A stretch of 64,000 nucleotides of DNA from Flavobacterium branchiarum (GCF_030409845.1 NZ_JAUFQQ010000003.1:496001-560000); one strand, 5' to 3'; shown: positions 54,148 through 63,940, counted from the first letter of the stretch. Made by a program: numbers and translations. The notes: generated from the letters alone by a model not told the origin.

Positions 54148-54723
54148 ATGAGTAAAGACAAAAGCTATATGAATTTATTTCAATTGATAGAATCAGATTA
54201 TAAAAAGTATAAAAAATATGGAGGCAATTTTTTTGTCATCTTATTTCTTACCCAAAGTTTTTGGGCAATATTTCAATATCGTATTGCCAATTTTATTTAT
54301 AGAAATGTAAAAATAATTGGAATAAGACAGTTTCTATTATTTGGTTGTTTATTATGGCAAAAAACAATTGAAATCTTAACGGGTATTTCTTTACCTGCAT
54401 CAATTAAAATCGGAGGATCTTTTTATATAGGTCATTTTGGAGGTATAATACTGAACAGTAAAGCTATAATAGGTAATAATTGTAATCTCTCACAAGGAGT
54501 CACAATAGGGGTTTCAGGGCTTGGAGAAAAACGTGGAGTACCTATGATTGGAAATAATGTTTATATAGGAGCAAATGCGACTGTTGTGGGGAGAATTACT
54601 GTAGGTAATAATGTTCTAATTGGAGCAAATACATTTGTGAATTCAAATGTTCTTGATAATGGAGTTGTATTAGGTGTACCAGCTATTAGAATTTCAGATA
54701 AAGGTTCGGAGGGCTATATTTAA
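54148..54723 (+). CDS. Serine acetyltransferase-like hexapeptide acyltransferase
   Basis: The 191-residue protein has a helical N-terminal half (1-90) and then a left-handed beta-helix of hexapeptide repeats (IGGSFYIGHFGGIILNSKAIIG, IGVSGLGEKRGVPMIGNNVYIGANATVVG). This is the CysE/WcaB-like type that acetylates sugars in polysaccharide clusters rather than serine. Its location among glycosyltransferases supports O-acetylation of the repeat unit. It overlaps the next gene by 1 nt. Confidence 0.85.
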   Translation: MSKDKSYMNLFQLIESDYKKYKKYGGNFFVILFLTQSFWAIFQYRIANFIYRNVKIIGIRQFLLFGCLLWQKTIEILTGISLPASIKIGGSFYIGHFGGIILNSKAIIGNNCNLSQGVTIGVSGLGEKRGVPMIGNNVYIGANATVVGRITVGNNVLIGANTFVNSNVLDNGVVLGVPAIRISDKGSEGYI

Positions 54724-55841
54724 TGAAATTACTTATCATATCCTCTGCTCCCTTAATAGCATCTCATGATAAATGGTATGCATATAGCCCTTATATAAAC
54801 GAAATTAAGATTTGGAGTCACTATGTAGATGAAGTACAATTTTGTGCCCCTATTTGGAAAACAGATGAAGGCCTGTTAATTTCAGAAGTTCCATTTAACA
54901 TGCTTCCGCCAATTCAATTAATTGATTTTAATATTAAATCAGTTTCAGCAGTATTGAATTCATTTTATAGTGTTTTCGTAAACATGAAAATTATTTATAA
55001 GGCAATGAAAAATGCAGATCATATTCATTTACGTTGCCCAGGAAATATTGGCTTATTGGGGTGTTTTGCCCAAATTCTTTTCCCTAACAAAAAAAAGACT
55101 GCTAAATATGCAGGAAATTGGGATCCAAAGAGTAAGCAACCATGGACATACAAATTGCAAAAATATATTTTAACTAATACTCTCCTAACTAAAAATATGC
55201 AGGTTTTGGTTTATGGAGAATGGACGAAGCAATCTAAAAATTGTAAACCCTTTTTTACGGCTACCTATTCCGAAAAGGAAAAAGAAACTATTCAAAAACC
55301 AGATTGTAATAAAACTATAGAATTTGTTTTTGTTGGAAGTTTAGTTACAGGAAAAAATCCGCTCTATGCGATACAACTAGTTGAACAACTTATCAGAAAA
55401 GGAAAAAATGTAACTTTAAATTTATACGGTGATGGTATTGAAAGAACTGCTTTAGAGCAATACATTCAAAATAATCAATTAGATAAGAACATCTTTTTAA
55501 GAGGAAATCAAAATCAAGAAACAATCAAAAAGGCATATCAACAAAGTCATTTTGTACTGCTACCATCAAAAAGTGAAGGTTGGCCAAAAGTCATTGCTGA
55601 GGGGATGTTTTGGGGATGTGTTCCCGTGGTAACAGCTGTTTCATGTGTGCCATTTATGTTAGATCATGGCAATAGAGGAGTTTTATTAGATATGAATTTG
55701 TCTAATGATACAATCCAATTAGAAACAATCATAGAAGATAAGAAGTGTTTTGTAGATAAAAGTATAAAAGCATCAGAATGGTCACAGCAATTCACCAAAG
55801 ACATTTTTGAAGCTGAAATTAAAAAAATACTGCAATCATGA
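54723..55841 (+). CDS. GT4-family glycosyltransferase
   Basis: The 372-residue protein has a divergent N-terminal acceptor domain (LIISSAPLIASHDKWYAYSPYINEI) and a clear GT4 C-terminal domain: IEFVFVGSLVTGKNPLYAIQLVE, LNLYGDGIERTALEQYI and FVLLPSKSEGWPKVIAEGMFWGCVPVVT. The NWDPKSKQPW segment is common in polysaccharide GT4 enzymes. It overlaps both neighbours, by 1 and 4 nt. Confidence 0.88.
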   Translation: MKLLIISSAPLIASHDKWYAYSPYINEIKIWSHYVDEVQFCAPIWKTDEGLLISEVPFNMLPPIQLIDFNIKSVSAVLNSFYSVFVNMKIIYKAMKNADHIHLRCPGNIGLLGCFAQILFPNKKKTAKYAGNWDPKSKQPWTYKLQKYILTNTLLTKNMQVLVYGEWTKQSKNCKPFFTATYSEKEKETIQKPDCNKTIEFVFVGSLVTGKNPLYAIQLVEQLIRKGKNVTLNLYGDGIERTALEQYIQNNQLDKNIFLRGNQNQETIKKAYQQSHFVLLPSKSEGWPKVIAEGMFWGCVPVVTAVSCVPFMLDHGNRGVLLDMNLSNDTIQLETIIEDKKCFVDKSIKASEWSQQFTKDIFEAEIKKILQS

Positions 55842-56911
55842 GAGTTTTGCAAATCATAGATTCATTAGAGGCTGGTGGAGCAGAGCGAATGGCAGTAAAT
55901 TTTGCTAATGCCCTTGGCAAAAAGATTGAATTTTCAGGATTAGTAGCAACACGTAAAGAAGGTGGTCTTAAGAGTCAAATTGATTCTGATGTCTCTTATT
56001 TGTTTTTAAATAGAAAATCGGTAATAGATTTTAAAGCAATTTTAAAACTTAGAAAGTTCATTATAAATAATAAAGTTACTATTATTCATGCGCACAGTTC
56101 CTCTTTCCTTATTGCAGTTTTACTAAAATTCACGTTGCCCAAAATTAAAATTATTTGGCATGATCATTATGGTAAACGGATAGATGAAACGCAGATTAAA
56201 AACCGATATTTAATTCTGTTGTCTCCTTTTTTCTCCTCTATTTTTGTAGTTAATCCGTTATTGGAAAAATGGAATAAAAAAAATATGTTGTGCTCAAACG
56301 TATATTTTATTCCTAATTTTATAAAAAATGCAAACGATGACGAAAATGACCCTTCTTTAAAAGGTGTTGCGGATAAGCGAATACTATTTTTAGCAAATTT
56401 AAAAGAGCCTAAAAATCATAGTGTAATGCTAAATGCGTTTAAAAATTTAAAATTGAATAATTTAGGATGGAGTTTACATTTAATCGGTAAAGACTATTCA
56501 GATGATTATTCGGATTCAATAAAAATATTTATAAAAGAACATGCTCTAGAAAATGATATTCATTTGTATGATTCAAGAAATGATGTTACTTCTATTTTAT
56601 CTCAAGGAACAATAGGAGTTTTAACTTCGACAGCAGAAGGTTTTCCGTTGACTTTATTAGAATATGGACTTGCCTCCTTGCCAGTAGTTTCAACCAATGC
56701 AGGGTATTGTTCTTCAATAATTGAAAATAATAATTCAGGTTTACTATTTAATCCTTTACAAATATTGGAGTTGGAAGATCAGATAATTAAATTAATTTCA
56801 GATGCAGAGCTTAGAAATAAATTAGGATTGAATTTAAAAAAAGTGGTGTTAGAAAATTATATAGAGGTTGTTGTAGTACAGAAATTAATTTTAGCTTATA
56901 ACAGATTATAA
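55838..56911 (+). CDS. GT4-family glycosyltransferase
   Basis: The 357-residue GT-B enzyme begins MRVLQIIDSLEAGGAERMAVNFANAL, the classic GT4 signature with GGAER. The C-terminal donor domain has RILFLANLKEPKNHSVMLNAF and LTSTAEGFPLTLLEYGLASLPVVSTNAG. It is the third GT4 of the cluster, and its start overlaps the previous gene by 4 nt. Confidence 0.9.
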   Translation: MRVLQIIDSLEAGGAERMAVNFANALGKKIEFSGLVATRKEGGLKSQIDSDVSYLFLNRKSVIDFKAILKLRKFIINNKVTIIHAHSSSFLIAVLLKFTLPKIKIIWHDHYGKRIDETQIKNRYLILLSPFFSSIFVVNPLLEKWNKKNMLCSNVYFIPNFIKNANDDENDPSLKGVADKRILFLANLKEPKNHSVMLNAFKNLKLNNLGWSLHLIGKDYSDDYSDSIKIFIKEHALENDIHLYDSRNDVTSILSQGTIGVLTSTAEGFPLTLLEYGLASLPVVSTNAGYCSSIIENNNSGLLFNPLQILELEDQIIKLISDAELRNKLGLNLKKVVLENYIEVVVVQKLILAYNRL

Positions 56912-56913
56912 TT

Positions 56914-58242
56914 ATGAAAAATACTTTTTTTTCGTATTACAGATTAGTTTTTATCCACACATTGATTGCTTTGGTAGTTTTTGTTGTGCCTTTCTCTTCT
57001 AAAATTTACGCACTTTTAATTCCAATCATTGGCATGTTTTTAGTTTTTAAAACCAAGAACAAAAACAATGAAGTACTTTTAGTAGCCGCTTATTTAGTCG
57101 GAGTTGAGGTTTTTTTAAGAATGACTGGTGGCAATTTCAATAATGAGTACATTAAGTTAAGTGTCGTTTTTTTTATGATATTAGGGATGGCTTATAGTAG
57201 TTTTAAAATTAACTCATTCCTATATTGGTTTTTCTTGGTGTTATTAATTCCAGGTATATTGTTAACAGCTACTGCTCCTATTTTATCAGTAGAAGTGAAA
57301 AAAGTTTTAGTTTTTAATTTATCAGGTCCCTTTTGTTTAGCCTTTTGTGCGATATACACTTTTAATAGAACAATAACCTTTCAAGAATTGCAAAAAATAC
57401 TAGTTGCAATGGGATTACCAATAATCTCAATTACAACCTATTTGTTTTTGTATAATCCTAGTGTACAAAGTGTTGTTACAGGAACACAGTCTAATTTTGA
57501 AACTTCGGGCGGTTTTGGACCTAACCAAGTTTCTACCATCTTAGGATTAGGAATGTTTGTGTTTTTTACGCAATTGATTCTCTTTTCAAAAACAAAAAAA
57601 ATGCTAATCCTAAACGGAGCATTACTTTTAGTCATTAGCTATAGAGCAATTGTAACCTTTTCTAGAGGAGGTGTAATTACTGGAGTAGTTATGATTATTA
57701 TATTATTATTGTTGCTGTATTTTTATTCGAGTACAAAAGTAAATTCTAAACTTGCTTTAGTATTTGCTATTACTGCTATAATGGGAGTTGGGATTTGGAC
57801 CTATACTTATATGCAGACTTCTGGATTGATAGAAAAGCGGTATGCTAATAAAGATGCAGCAGGAAGAGTCAAAAAAGACAGGTTAGGAGGTAGAGAAGCT
57901 ATTATTGCCGTAGATATTAAAACCTTTTTTGAGAATCCGATAATGGGAGTTGGAGCAGGTCTTGGTAAAGAATATAGAAAAGAGGCTTTTGGAGTAGATG
58001 TTGCATCACATAATGAAATAACGCGCCTGTTAAGTGAGCATGGAGTATTTGGAATAACTGGATTACTTATACTTCTTATAATGCCTTTTGTATTGTATTA
58101 TACTAACACAAGCAACCTGTACTTTTTATCATTTTATGCCTTTTGGCTTTTAACAATTAATCATGCAGCTATGCGAACAGCCGCGCCTGCATTCGTGTAT
58201 GCATTAACTCTTATTAACGTAATTAAGAATAAAAGTCGATAG
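56914..58242 (+). CDS. Wzy/O-antigen-ligase-type polysaccharide polymerase
   Basis: The 442-residue protein has about ten to twelve hydrophobic helices and a large extracytoplasmic loop bearing the family motif: GGREAIIAVDIKTFFENPIMGVGAG then SHNEITRLLSEHGVFG. It should polymerise or ligate lipid-linked repeat units at the periplasmic face. It lies 2 nt after a GT4 gene. No Wzx flippase is in the window, so it must be elsewhere. Confidence 0.85.
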   Translation: MKNTFFSYYRLVFIHTLIALVVFVVPFSSKIYALLIPIIGMFLVFKTKNKNNEVLLVAAYLVGVEVFLRMTGGNFNNEYIKLSVVFFMILGMAYSSFKINSFLYWFFLVLLIPGILLTATAPILSVEVKKVLVFNLSGPFCLAFCAIYTFNRTITFQELQKILVAMGLPIISITTYLFLYNPSVQSVVTGTQSNFETSGGFGPNQVSTILGLGMFVFFTQLILFSKTKKMLILNGALLLVISYRAIVTFSRGGVITGVVMIIILLLLLYFYSSTKVNSKLALVFAITAIMGVGIWTYTYMQTSGLIEKRYANKDAAGRVKKDRLGGREAIIAVDIKTFFENPIMGVGAGLGKEYRKEAFGVDVASHNEITRLLSEHGVFGITGLLILLIMPFVLYYTNTSNLYFLSFYAFWLLTINHAAMRTAAPAFVYALTLINVIKNKSR

Positions 58243-58307
58243 CTACATAAAATAGGCTGGTATTTATGATAAGTATGCCAGACTATTAATTTGATATTAC
58301 TTTTCTC

Positions 58308-58342
58308 TTGTATGATTTAATTTAGTAAATTTAATCATACAA
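58308..58342. terminator. 35-bp inverted repeat between polymerase and initiating transferase
   Basis: TTGTATGATTTAATTTA (58308-58324) is inverted with one mismatch at 58326-58342 around a single G. In this 119-bp gap it could attenuate transcription, bind a regulator or act as an AT-rich terminator. Confidence 0.45.
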
Positions 58343-58361
58343 CATAATTGATATTATTTAA

Positions 58362-59756
58362 ATGCCTCAAAAAAATAAAATTCATTTTGATATATCAGAA
58401 CGAAAAGTCCTTCTTCGATTTTTTGATTCTTTTTTTGTCTTAGCAGCATTGTATTTTCTAGGTCACGTTTTTGATTATCATTATTTTAATGTTTTAAGTA
58501 CGGACTATCTTGGAGCAATTGTATTGGTAATATATCTCAATGCTTTTGGATTAATTTTCGAAATGTATAACTTGCAAGTAGCAAGTAATCAGTTTCAAAT
58601 CCTTAGAAGTACTGTTATTACTGTTTCTATTACAGTTTTGGTTTATTTGCTAACCCCAGTTTTATCACCAGAATTACCCAAACAAAGAGTTTCGATAATT
58701 CTATTCTATTTTACGATACTGTTTGCTGTTCTTTTTTGGCGTTTTTTTTATGTTTACTTTCTTGCCTCGCATCGTTTTTTTCAAAATGTAGTTTTAATAT
58801 GTGAGCAAGACCAATTAGAAGAATTAGTACTAGGATTAGAGAAAGTTGATCCTAATTATAAGATAATTGCCTTTGTAAACTTGGATGCTTCAAATAAAAA
58901 TCCAATAGAATATCGGTATACTAAAGAGATTAAAAAGAAAGAGTTAAAAAATTATGTTCTTGAAAATGGCGTTTCAGAAATTGTTATTGCATCGCAAAAG
59001 ACAGACGAAATTACTGCTGGTTTATATAAGCAATTATTATATTTACTTGAGTCGGGTAAAATAATAAGAGAATATACTCAAGTATACGAAAGTAAGACAC
59101 AACGAATTGCCTTGCAATATATCGCAAGAGACTTTTATCGTTTCTTTCCATTTAGTCGTAGCAATAGTAATAAGTTGTATTTAGTGGTTGTACGTCTTTT
59201 TGAATTTGTTTTTTCTTTGTTTGGACTCTTAACGGGATTGATTTTAATACCATTTATTTTTATTGGAAATTGCATAGGAAACAGGGGAGAACTTTTTTAT
59301 ACTCAAGAAAGAATAGGGAAAGATGGGGCAGTTTTTAAAATATACAAGTTCCGAACAATGGTAAAGAATTCCGAATCTAAAGGAGTTACTTTTACTAGTA
59401 CAAATGATGTGCGAATAACTCCTTTTGGTAAAATGATGCGTAGATCGAGAATTGATGAATTACCTCAGTTTATTAATGTCATAAAAGGAGATATGGCAGT
59501 TATAGGCCCACGACCAGAACGTCCTTTTTTCGTGAAAGAAATTGCTCAAGTTATGCCATTTTATGAAACAAGACATATTATAAAACCAGGCCTTACTGGT
59601 TGGGCACAGGTAAATTATCCCTATGGAGAATCATTAGAAGAAAGTTTAATAAAACTACAATATGATTTATATTATATCAAGCACAGAAGCATTTTCCTTG
59701 ATATGAGTATTACCTTTAAAACCATCACTACAGTTTTATTTTATAGAGGACAATAA
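58362..59756 (+). CDS. Undecaprenyl-phosphate sugar-1-phosphate transferase (WcaJ type)
   Basis: The 464-residue protein has four N-terminal transmembrane helices (about 15-135), a central CoA-binding-like domain (VVLICEQDQLEELVLGLEKVD) and a C-terminal bacterial sugar transferase domain. The latter opens with a membrane helix, then YTQERIGKDGAVFKIYKFRTM, RRSRIDELPQ and KGDMAVIGPRPERPFFV. It starts repeat-unit synthesis by placing the first sugar-phosphate on undecaprenyl phosphate. Its stop codon directly abuts the stop of the convergent DUF4105 gene. Confidence 0.92.
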   Translation: MPQKNKIHFDISERKVLLRFFDSFFVLAALYFLGHVFDYHYFNVLSTDYLGAIVLVIYLNAFGLIFEMYNLQVASNQFQILRSTVITVSITVLVYLLTPVLSPELPKQRVSIILFYFTILFAVLFWRFFYVYFLASHRFFQNVVLICEQDQLEELVLGLEKVDPNYKIIAFVNLDASNKNPIEYRYTKEIKKKELKNYVLENGVSEIVIASQKTDEITAGLYKQLLYLLESGKIIREYTQVYESKTQRIALQYIARDFYRFFPFSRSNSNKLYLVVVRLFEFVFSLFGLLTGLILIPFIFIGNCIGNRGELFYTQERIGKDGAVFKIYKFRTMVKNSESKGVTFTSTNDVRITPFGKMMRRSRIDELPQFINVIKGDMAVIGPRPERPFFVKEIAQVMPFYETRHIIKPGLTGWAQVNYPYGESLEESLIKLQYDLYYIKHRSIFLDMSITFKTITTVLFYRGQ

Positions 59757-60896
59757 TTATATAATGATAGGTATTGGTTTCTTATTTTTAATAGCAATAC
59801 GTACAAGAACAACTCCACTAGTTATAATTAAAGGTAAAACGATTAGGAAAGACGCTTTGTTAATCATAAATAATGCATAAGTAATTAGTGCAATTAGATG
59901 TATTAATGAAAAACGATACGTCCATTTTTTATTTTTCATAAGATTAAGAATCAAAAGAACTAATAAAAAAGGGCTAAATAATAGCACGTTGTAATTGAAT
60001 TCTAATTCCTTGTGTAGGGAATAAAAACCAACAAAGACAAAGAACACTCCTAATAAACCCATTATTAAAAGGTAAATTTTATCAATGCTTCTTTTATTTA
60101 TGAAGATAATAAATGCCAATACAATGATGTAAGTATACCAATTATTCCACCAAGAATGGATTGGCTCTTTATCAAAAGATAAAATAGTCTTAGTCTCTTT
60201 AACTAGAGGATGATTTTGAAAAGATGTTTTGGCTAAACTGTTTTTTAGCTCAAAAGGTAAAAATATTTTTGTTGCTAATTCATCTACTTTTTTTCCAAAA
60301 ATGATACTGATACCTAATTTTTCATAAAAATGACCATCAAAATAAGGATAAAGAATTGTTCGGTAAGTTTTATCTGTATCTCCCTTTTTTGTAATTACTG
60401 TTCCGTTAAGTGATTTGTTGATAACGTCAACAACCATCGAAGTACAGTTTTTATCAATAAATTTATAAGTATAATATCTATCTTCTGAGAGAAGTGTTTT
60501 GTTTAAGTTATCGAATAGCTTTTGTTTCAGATTTTCTGGAATATTCAACTCTTGCTCGTAAACACTTCGTTTGTCATTATCGTATTCATTTATAAAATCG
60601 ATATATGGGTGTACGGTAGCATAATATTGTAAGTCCCCTTTTGTGAATCTTGCAACAAAGTTTGGAGTAGTAAAATCAAAAGTTCCATAATTATATACTA
60701 AGTCAATAGCATTGATAGAATCTTTGATTCGGATAGCTGTGTGACCAAAAAGAGAATAGGATTCATTACCAGTACCACAAGTTATAACACTAACATTAGC
60801 ATCTTTAGACAATAAAAGACTTTGTCCAAAACTATTGTTGATAAACACAAAAAATAAAAGCAGTAACAATGTTTTTTTTAGTGAATACGTTTTCAT
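59757..60896 (-). CDS. DUF4105 (Lnb-like) membrane protein
   Basis: The 379-residue protein has a signal peptide (about 1-24, ending SFGQ), an extracytoplasmic DUF4105 domain, and four or more C-terminal transmembrane helices (about 245-370). The domain keeps a histidine in SLFGHTAIRI and a cysteine in DKNCTSMVVDVI, matching the catalytic pair proposed for Lnb, the lipoprotein N-acyltransferase of Bacteroidota. A role in transferring an acyl chain onto lipoprotein N-termini is inferred from family membership. Confidence 0.82.
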   Translation of the reverse strand: MKTYSLKKTLLLLLFFVFINNSFGQSLLLSKDANVSVITCGTGNESYSLFGHTAIRIKDSINAIDLVYNYGTFDFTTPNFVARFTKGDLQYYATVHPYIDFINEYDNDKRSVYEQELNIPENLKQKLFDNLNKTLLSEDRYYTYKFIDKNCTSMVVDVINKSLNGTVITKKGDTDKTYRTILYPYFDGHFYEKLGISIIFGKKVDELATKIFLPFELKNSLAKTSFQNHPLVKETKTILSFDKEPIHSWWNNWYTYIIVLAFIIFINKRSIDKIYLLIMGLLGVFFVFVGFYSLHKELEFNYNVLLFSPFLLVLLILNLMKNKKWTYRFSLIHLIALITYALFMINKASFLIVLPLIITSGVVLVRIAIKNKKPIPIII

Positions 60897-60943
60897 AAAT
60901 ATTTTTTTAAATGAATTATCAATAACTCTTTTTGATGTTTTTA

Positions 60944-62011
60944 TTATCTAAACACGCCCAAATCTACCTTAAGCGAGAATATATTTGAATATAAAGCGGC
61001 ACTCTGATTTCCTAAATCCGTTAAAGCATAATCTACCTGAATACCTTTGTATTTAAAACCAAGTCCGATGTTAGGCTGAAAACCTACTTTCTCAGAATTG
61101 TCTAATTGTGTTACATTTTGAAAATTTCCTACTCCAGCTCTCAAAAAAACAAGGTCAGTATAACCAAACTCCAATCCTAATGCAGGATCAACACTTACAA
61201 AGTTACTAGAAACAATGTCTTTTGTTCTCTCAAAACGCATATTCATATTTGTAGCAACTAGCACACTATAATCATATCTAATTATAAATTTCTTTGCAAT
61301 ACCTAATTGAGCTTTTGGCAATGTAATTTCAGTACTTTGGGGTAAATCTTGATTTTCTCCAGGAATAGCATCCGATATTTTTTTGTATTCTTTCTCGTCA
61401 ATATTCCAAACATTATATGTGGTTGTGATATCGCGTATCATCAAGCCAAAATGCCAATCATTCTTATCAAATTGCAATCCTAAATCAAATCCAAAACCCC
61501 AAGAGTTAGCAAATTTTCCAATAATACGACGGATAACTTTAGCATTTACTCCATATTGAAATCCTGGAACAGGTAATTTTCTAGCATACGAAAAAGTAAA
61601 ACCATAATCGGCAGTCGAAAAAAGACTAATTCGATTGTAATCAATATTTCCTTGACTGTCTATTAATTCAGTAGTATTCATGATGTCATCTACACCAAAA
61701 CGAATTAATGAAATCCCCCATGCACTTCGGTCATCTATTGGACTCGCATAACCAATATAATCATATTGCGCAATATTGGCAAAATAATTAGCATGCATTA
61801 AAGCAACTTGATGATCCTGGAGGTTGGCTAATCCAGCTGGATTCCAGTAAACAGAATTTACATCTTTGGTAGAAGCAACAACTGCGCTCGACATAGCGAG
61901 AGCGGCAGCATCGACACCAATATTCATAAACTCATTAGAGTATTTTCGAACAGATTGGCTGTAATTGGTTGTGTAAACACAAAACAGTAAAAACAATAAA
62001 ATTTTCTTCAA
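60944..62011 (-). CDS. PorV/PorQ-family outer membrane protein
   Basis: The 355-residue protein has a signal peptide (about 1-19, NYSQ) and a FadL-like beta-barrel. It shows the family opening YSNEFMNIGVDAAALAMSSAVVASTKDVNSVYWNPAGLA. PorV and PorQ are outer-membrane parts or shuttles of the type IX secretion system of Bacteroidota, but several paralogues exist and the exact role here is not certain. It lies 48 nt upstream of the DUF4105 gene in the same direction. Confidence 0.82.
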   Translation of the reverse strand: MKKILLFLLFCVYTTNYSQSVRKYSNEFMNIGVDAAALAMSSAVVASTKDVNSVYWNPAGLANLQDHQVALMHANYFANIAQYDYIGYASPIDDRSAWGISLIRFGVDDIMNTTELIDSQGNIDYNRISLFSTADYGFTFSYARKLPVPGFQYGVNAKVIRRIIGKFANSWGFGFDLGLQFDKNDWHFGLMIRDITTTYNVWNIDEKEYKKISDAIPGENQDLPQSTEITLPKAQLGIAKKFIIRYDYSVLVATNMNMRFERTKDIVSSNFVSVDPALGLEFGYTDLVFLRAGVGNFQNVTQLDNSEKVGFQPNIGLGFKYKGIQVDYALTDLGNQSAALYSNIFSLKVDLGVFR

Positions 62012-62165
62012 GAGCTAATTTTTATAAACCGAAGTCTGTTTAATTTTTTTATCAAAAATATAATATTTTACTGAGCTTATTTATCCCTTTTAATAAATAA
62101 TGCTAAAGTCTCACTTTTGTGCAAAAAACTCTAATGAAAACGTGCAAGGCATTCAGTTATTATAG

Positions 62166-62200
62166 TAAATTTGTCGTTAATCATACTTAAAAATATATTT
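62166..62200 (+). promoter_or_regulatory. pssA promoter candidates
   Basis: TAAATTTG at 62166-62173 is a perfect -7 box, 30 nt before the pssA start. A second perfect TATATTTG (62193-62200) lies too close to the ATG to leave a leader, so the first is favoured. Confidence 0.5.
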
Positions 62201-62203
62201 GCA

Positions 62204-62920
62204 ATGAATATTAAAAAACATGTCCCTAATGCTATTACTTTAATTAATCTTTTCTGTGGATGCATAGCTGTTGTTTTTGTTTCTAAATTAGATTATGAAA
62301 TGGCCTTTTATTTTGTTTGTCTAGGAATATTTTTTGATTTTTTTGATGGTTTTTTTGCTAGATTATTTAAAGTATCAAGTCCGCTTGGTTTACAGTTAGA
62401 CTCTTTGGCAGATATGGTTACTAGTGGTGTTGTGCCAGGTTATGTAATGTACAGCTTGTTTGTTAGTAGTTCAAGCTCTCATGATATATTAGGACCTGTA
62501 TTTACCCCTTTTTTAGGATTCATAGTTACTTTAGGTTCTTGCTATCGATTGGCAAATTTTAATATAGATACACGTCAAACAGACTCGTTTATTGGATTGC
62601 CAACTCCTGCAAATGCTTTGTTTATTTTGAGCTTGCCTTTAGTGTTAAAATATTCAGATTCATTGATGGTTCTTGAAATTCTAACGAATCAATGGATTTT
62701 ATTAGTAATAGCATTATTTAGTGCTTATATCTTAAATGCCGAAATACCTTTGTTTGCATTGAAAATTAAAAAATTCAATTTAAAAGATAATGCTTTACAA
62801 GTAGGGTTTTTAGTACTCTCATTATTACTATTGATTTTCTTTAAATATCTAGGAATTCCGTTGGTGATTATTACTTATGTATTATTGTCTGTAATAAACA
62901 ATAAGTTCTCTAAGAAGTAG
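62204..62920 (+). CDS. pssA: CDP-diacylglycerol-serine O-phosphatidyltransferase
   Basis: The start MNIKKHVPNAITLINLFCG at 62204 is preferred; an upstream TTG at 62171 overlaps the promoter. The 238-residue membrane protein carries the CDP-alcohol phosphatidyltransferase motif D-x2-D-G-x2-A-R..., seen as FDFFDGFFARLFKVSSPLGLQLDSLADMV with the final D-x3-D. Several hydrophobic helices follow. It makes phosphatidylserine, the precursor of phosphatidylethanolamine, in the inner membrane. Confidence 0.93.
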   Translation: MNIKKHVPNAITLINLFCGCIAVVFVSKLDYEMAFYFVCLGIFFDFFDGFFARLFKVSSPLGLQLDSLADMVTSGVVPGYVMYSLFVSSSSSHDILGPVFTPFLGFIVTLGSCYRLANFNIDTRQTDSFIGLPTPANALFILSLPLVLKYSDSLMVLEILTNQWILLVIALFSAYILNAEIPLFALKIKKFNLKDNALQVGFLVLSLLLLIFFKYLGIPLVIITYVLLSVINNKFSKK

Positions 62921-62932
62921 TTTTTTTATTGA

Positions 62933-63790
62933 ATGAAAAGAAAAGTTACTAAAAGGAAGCGAACTTCAAACCGAAAATCAAAATCAAGTAGTTCATTAGG
63001 TACCGTTTTTCGGTTTCTCATAGTATCAATTTTTATAGGTCTTTTTCTAGGAGCTGTTTATCATTATCGTAATGGTTTGGCTTATTATTTTGGTTTTAAA
63101 ACGGATAAAGTTGTTGAAACAGAAACAGATGATAAGCGCCTTTCAGATGCTAGAAATTTTCAGGTTTTAGCAAATCACAAAGGAAAATCGATCGGATTAG
63201 ATGTTTCCGAATACCAAGGAAAAATTAGTTGGTCTTACGTCGATACCTTAGAGCAAAAATACCCTATAGATTTTGTGTTTATTAGAGCAACTGTTGGAAA
63301 AGACAGAAAAGACTATCGGTTTGAACGAAATTGGATAGGAGCTAAGAAGAATAAAACAATTCGTGGAGCGTATCATTATTATCGTCCAAACGAAAATTCT
63401 ATTGAGCAAGCAGAACTTTTTATTAAAACGGTTAAACTTGAAACAGGCGATTTACCTCCAGTTTTAGATATTGAGAGATTGCCAAAAAATCAATCACTAG
63501 ATAATTTAAAAAAAGGATTGAGAAGATGGCTGGATAAAGTGGAAGCACATTATAAAGTACGTCCAATAATTTATACAGGCGAAAGTTATTATGATGATTT
63601 CTTAAAAGAAGAATTTAATGATTATCTTTTTTGGATAGCCAATTATAATTTTTACCGAGAAAAAATGGAGGAGGATTGGCTGTTTTGGCAATTTACAGAA
63701 AAAGCAACTGTGCCAGGAATTAAACATACAGTAGATGTAAATATCTATAACGGAGACCTACAGCAATTACAATTTATAACAGTGGATTAA
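62933..63790 (+). CDS. GH25 lysozyme-type muramidase
   Basis: The 285-residue protein has a basic N-terminus and one transmembrane anchor (about 25-45). A GH25 domain follows with GLDVSEYQGKISW and the catalytic D-x-E in PPVLDIERLP, and ends WQFTEKATVPGIKHTVDVNIYNG. It should hydrolyse peptidoglycan glycan strands from the periplasmic side. It is 12 nt downstream of pssA and probably co-transcribed. Confidence 0.9.
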   Translation: MKRKVTKRKRTSNRKSKSSSSLGTVFRFLIVSIFIGLFLGAVYHYRNGLAYYFGFKTDKVVETETDDKRLSDARNFQVLANHKGKSIGLDVSEYQGKISWSYVDTLEQKYPIDFVFIRATVGKDRKDYRFERNWIGAKKNKTIRGAYHYYRPNENSIEQAELFIKTVKLETGDLPPVLDIERLPKNQSLDNLKKGLRRWLDKVEAHYKVRPIIYTGESYYDDFLKEEFNDYLFWIANYNFYREKMEEDWLFWQFTEKATVPGIKHTVDVNIYNGDLQQLQFITVD

Positions 63791-63802
63791 GTTTTTAGTT
63801 TT

Positions 63803-63931
63803 CAGTCTCAGTTTACAGTCTCAGTTTACAGTCTCAGTAAAATACTGTAAACTGAAATCTGCGACTGTCTTCTATTTAGTTCAGGTTGGCACTGCGACTG
63901 TATACTGCGACCGAGTACTGAACTGCGACTG
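63803..63931. repeat. Intergenic repeat element with tandem and inverted copies
   Basis: CAGTCTCAGT occurs three times with an exact 13-bp period (63803, 63816, 63829; spacer TTA). Downstream, ACTGCGACTG occurs at 63891 and 63922, with a partial copy at 63904. ACTGCGACTG is nearly the reverse complement of CAGTCTCAGT, so the two halves can fold into a long imperfect hairpin. It lies between the convergent ends of the GH25 and lptB genes and may act as a bidirectional terminator or be a dispersed repeat family. Confidence 0.65.
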
Positions 63932-63940
63932 AATACTTAT

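Noticed and set aside
63803..63931. CRISPR-like array
   Set aside because: The repeat unit is 10-13 bp with 3-bp spacers and inverted partners; no cas genes or spacer-length unique segments are present.
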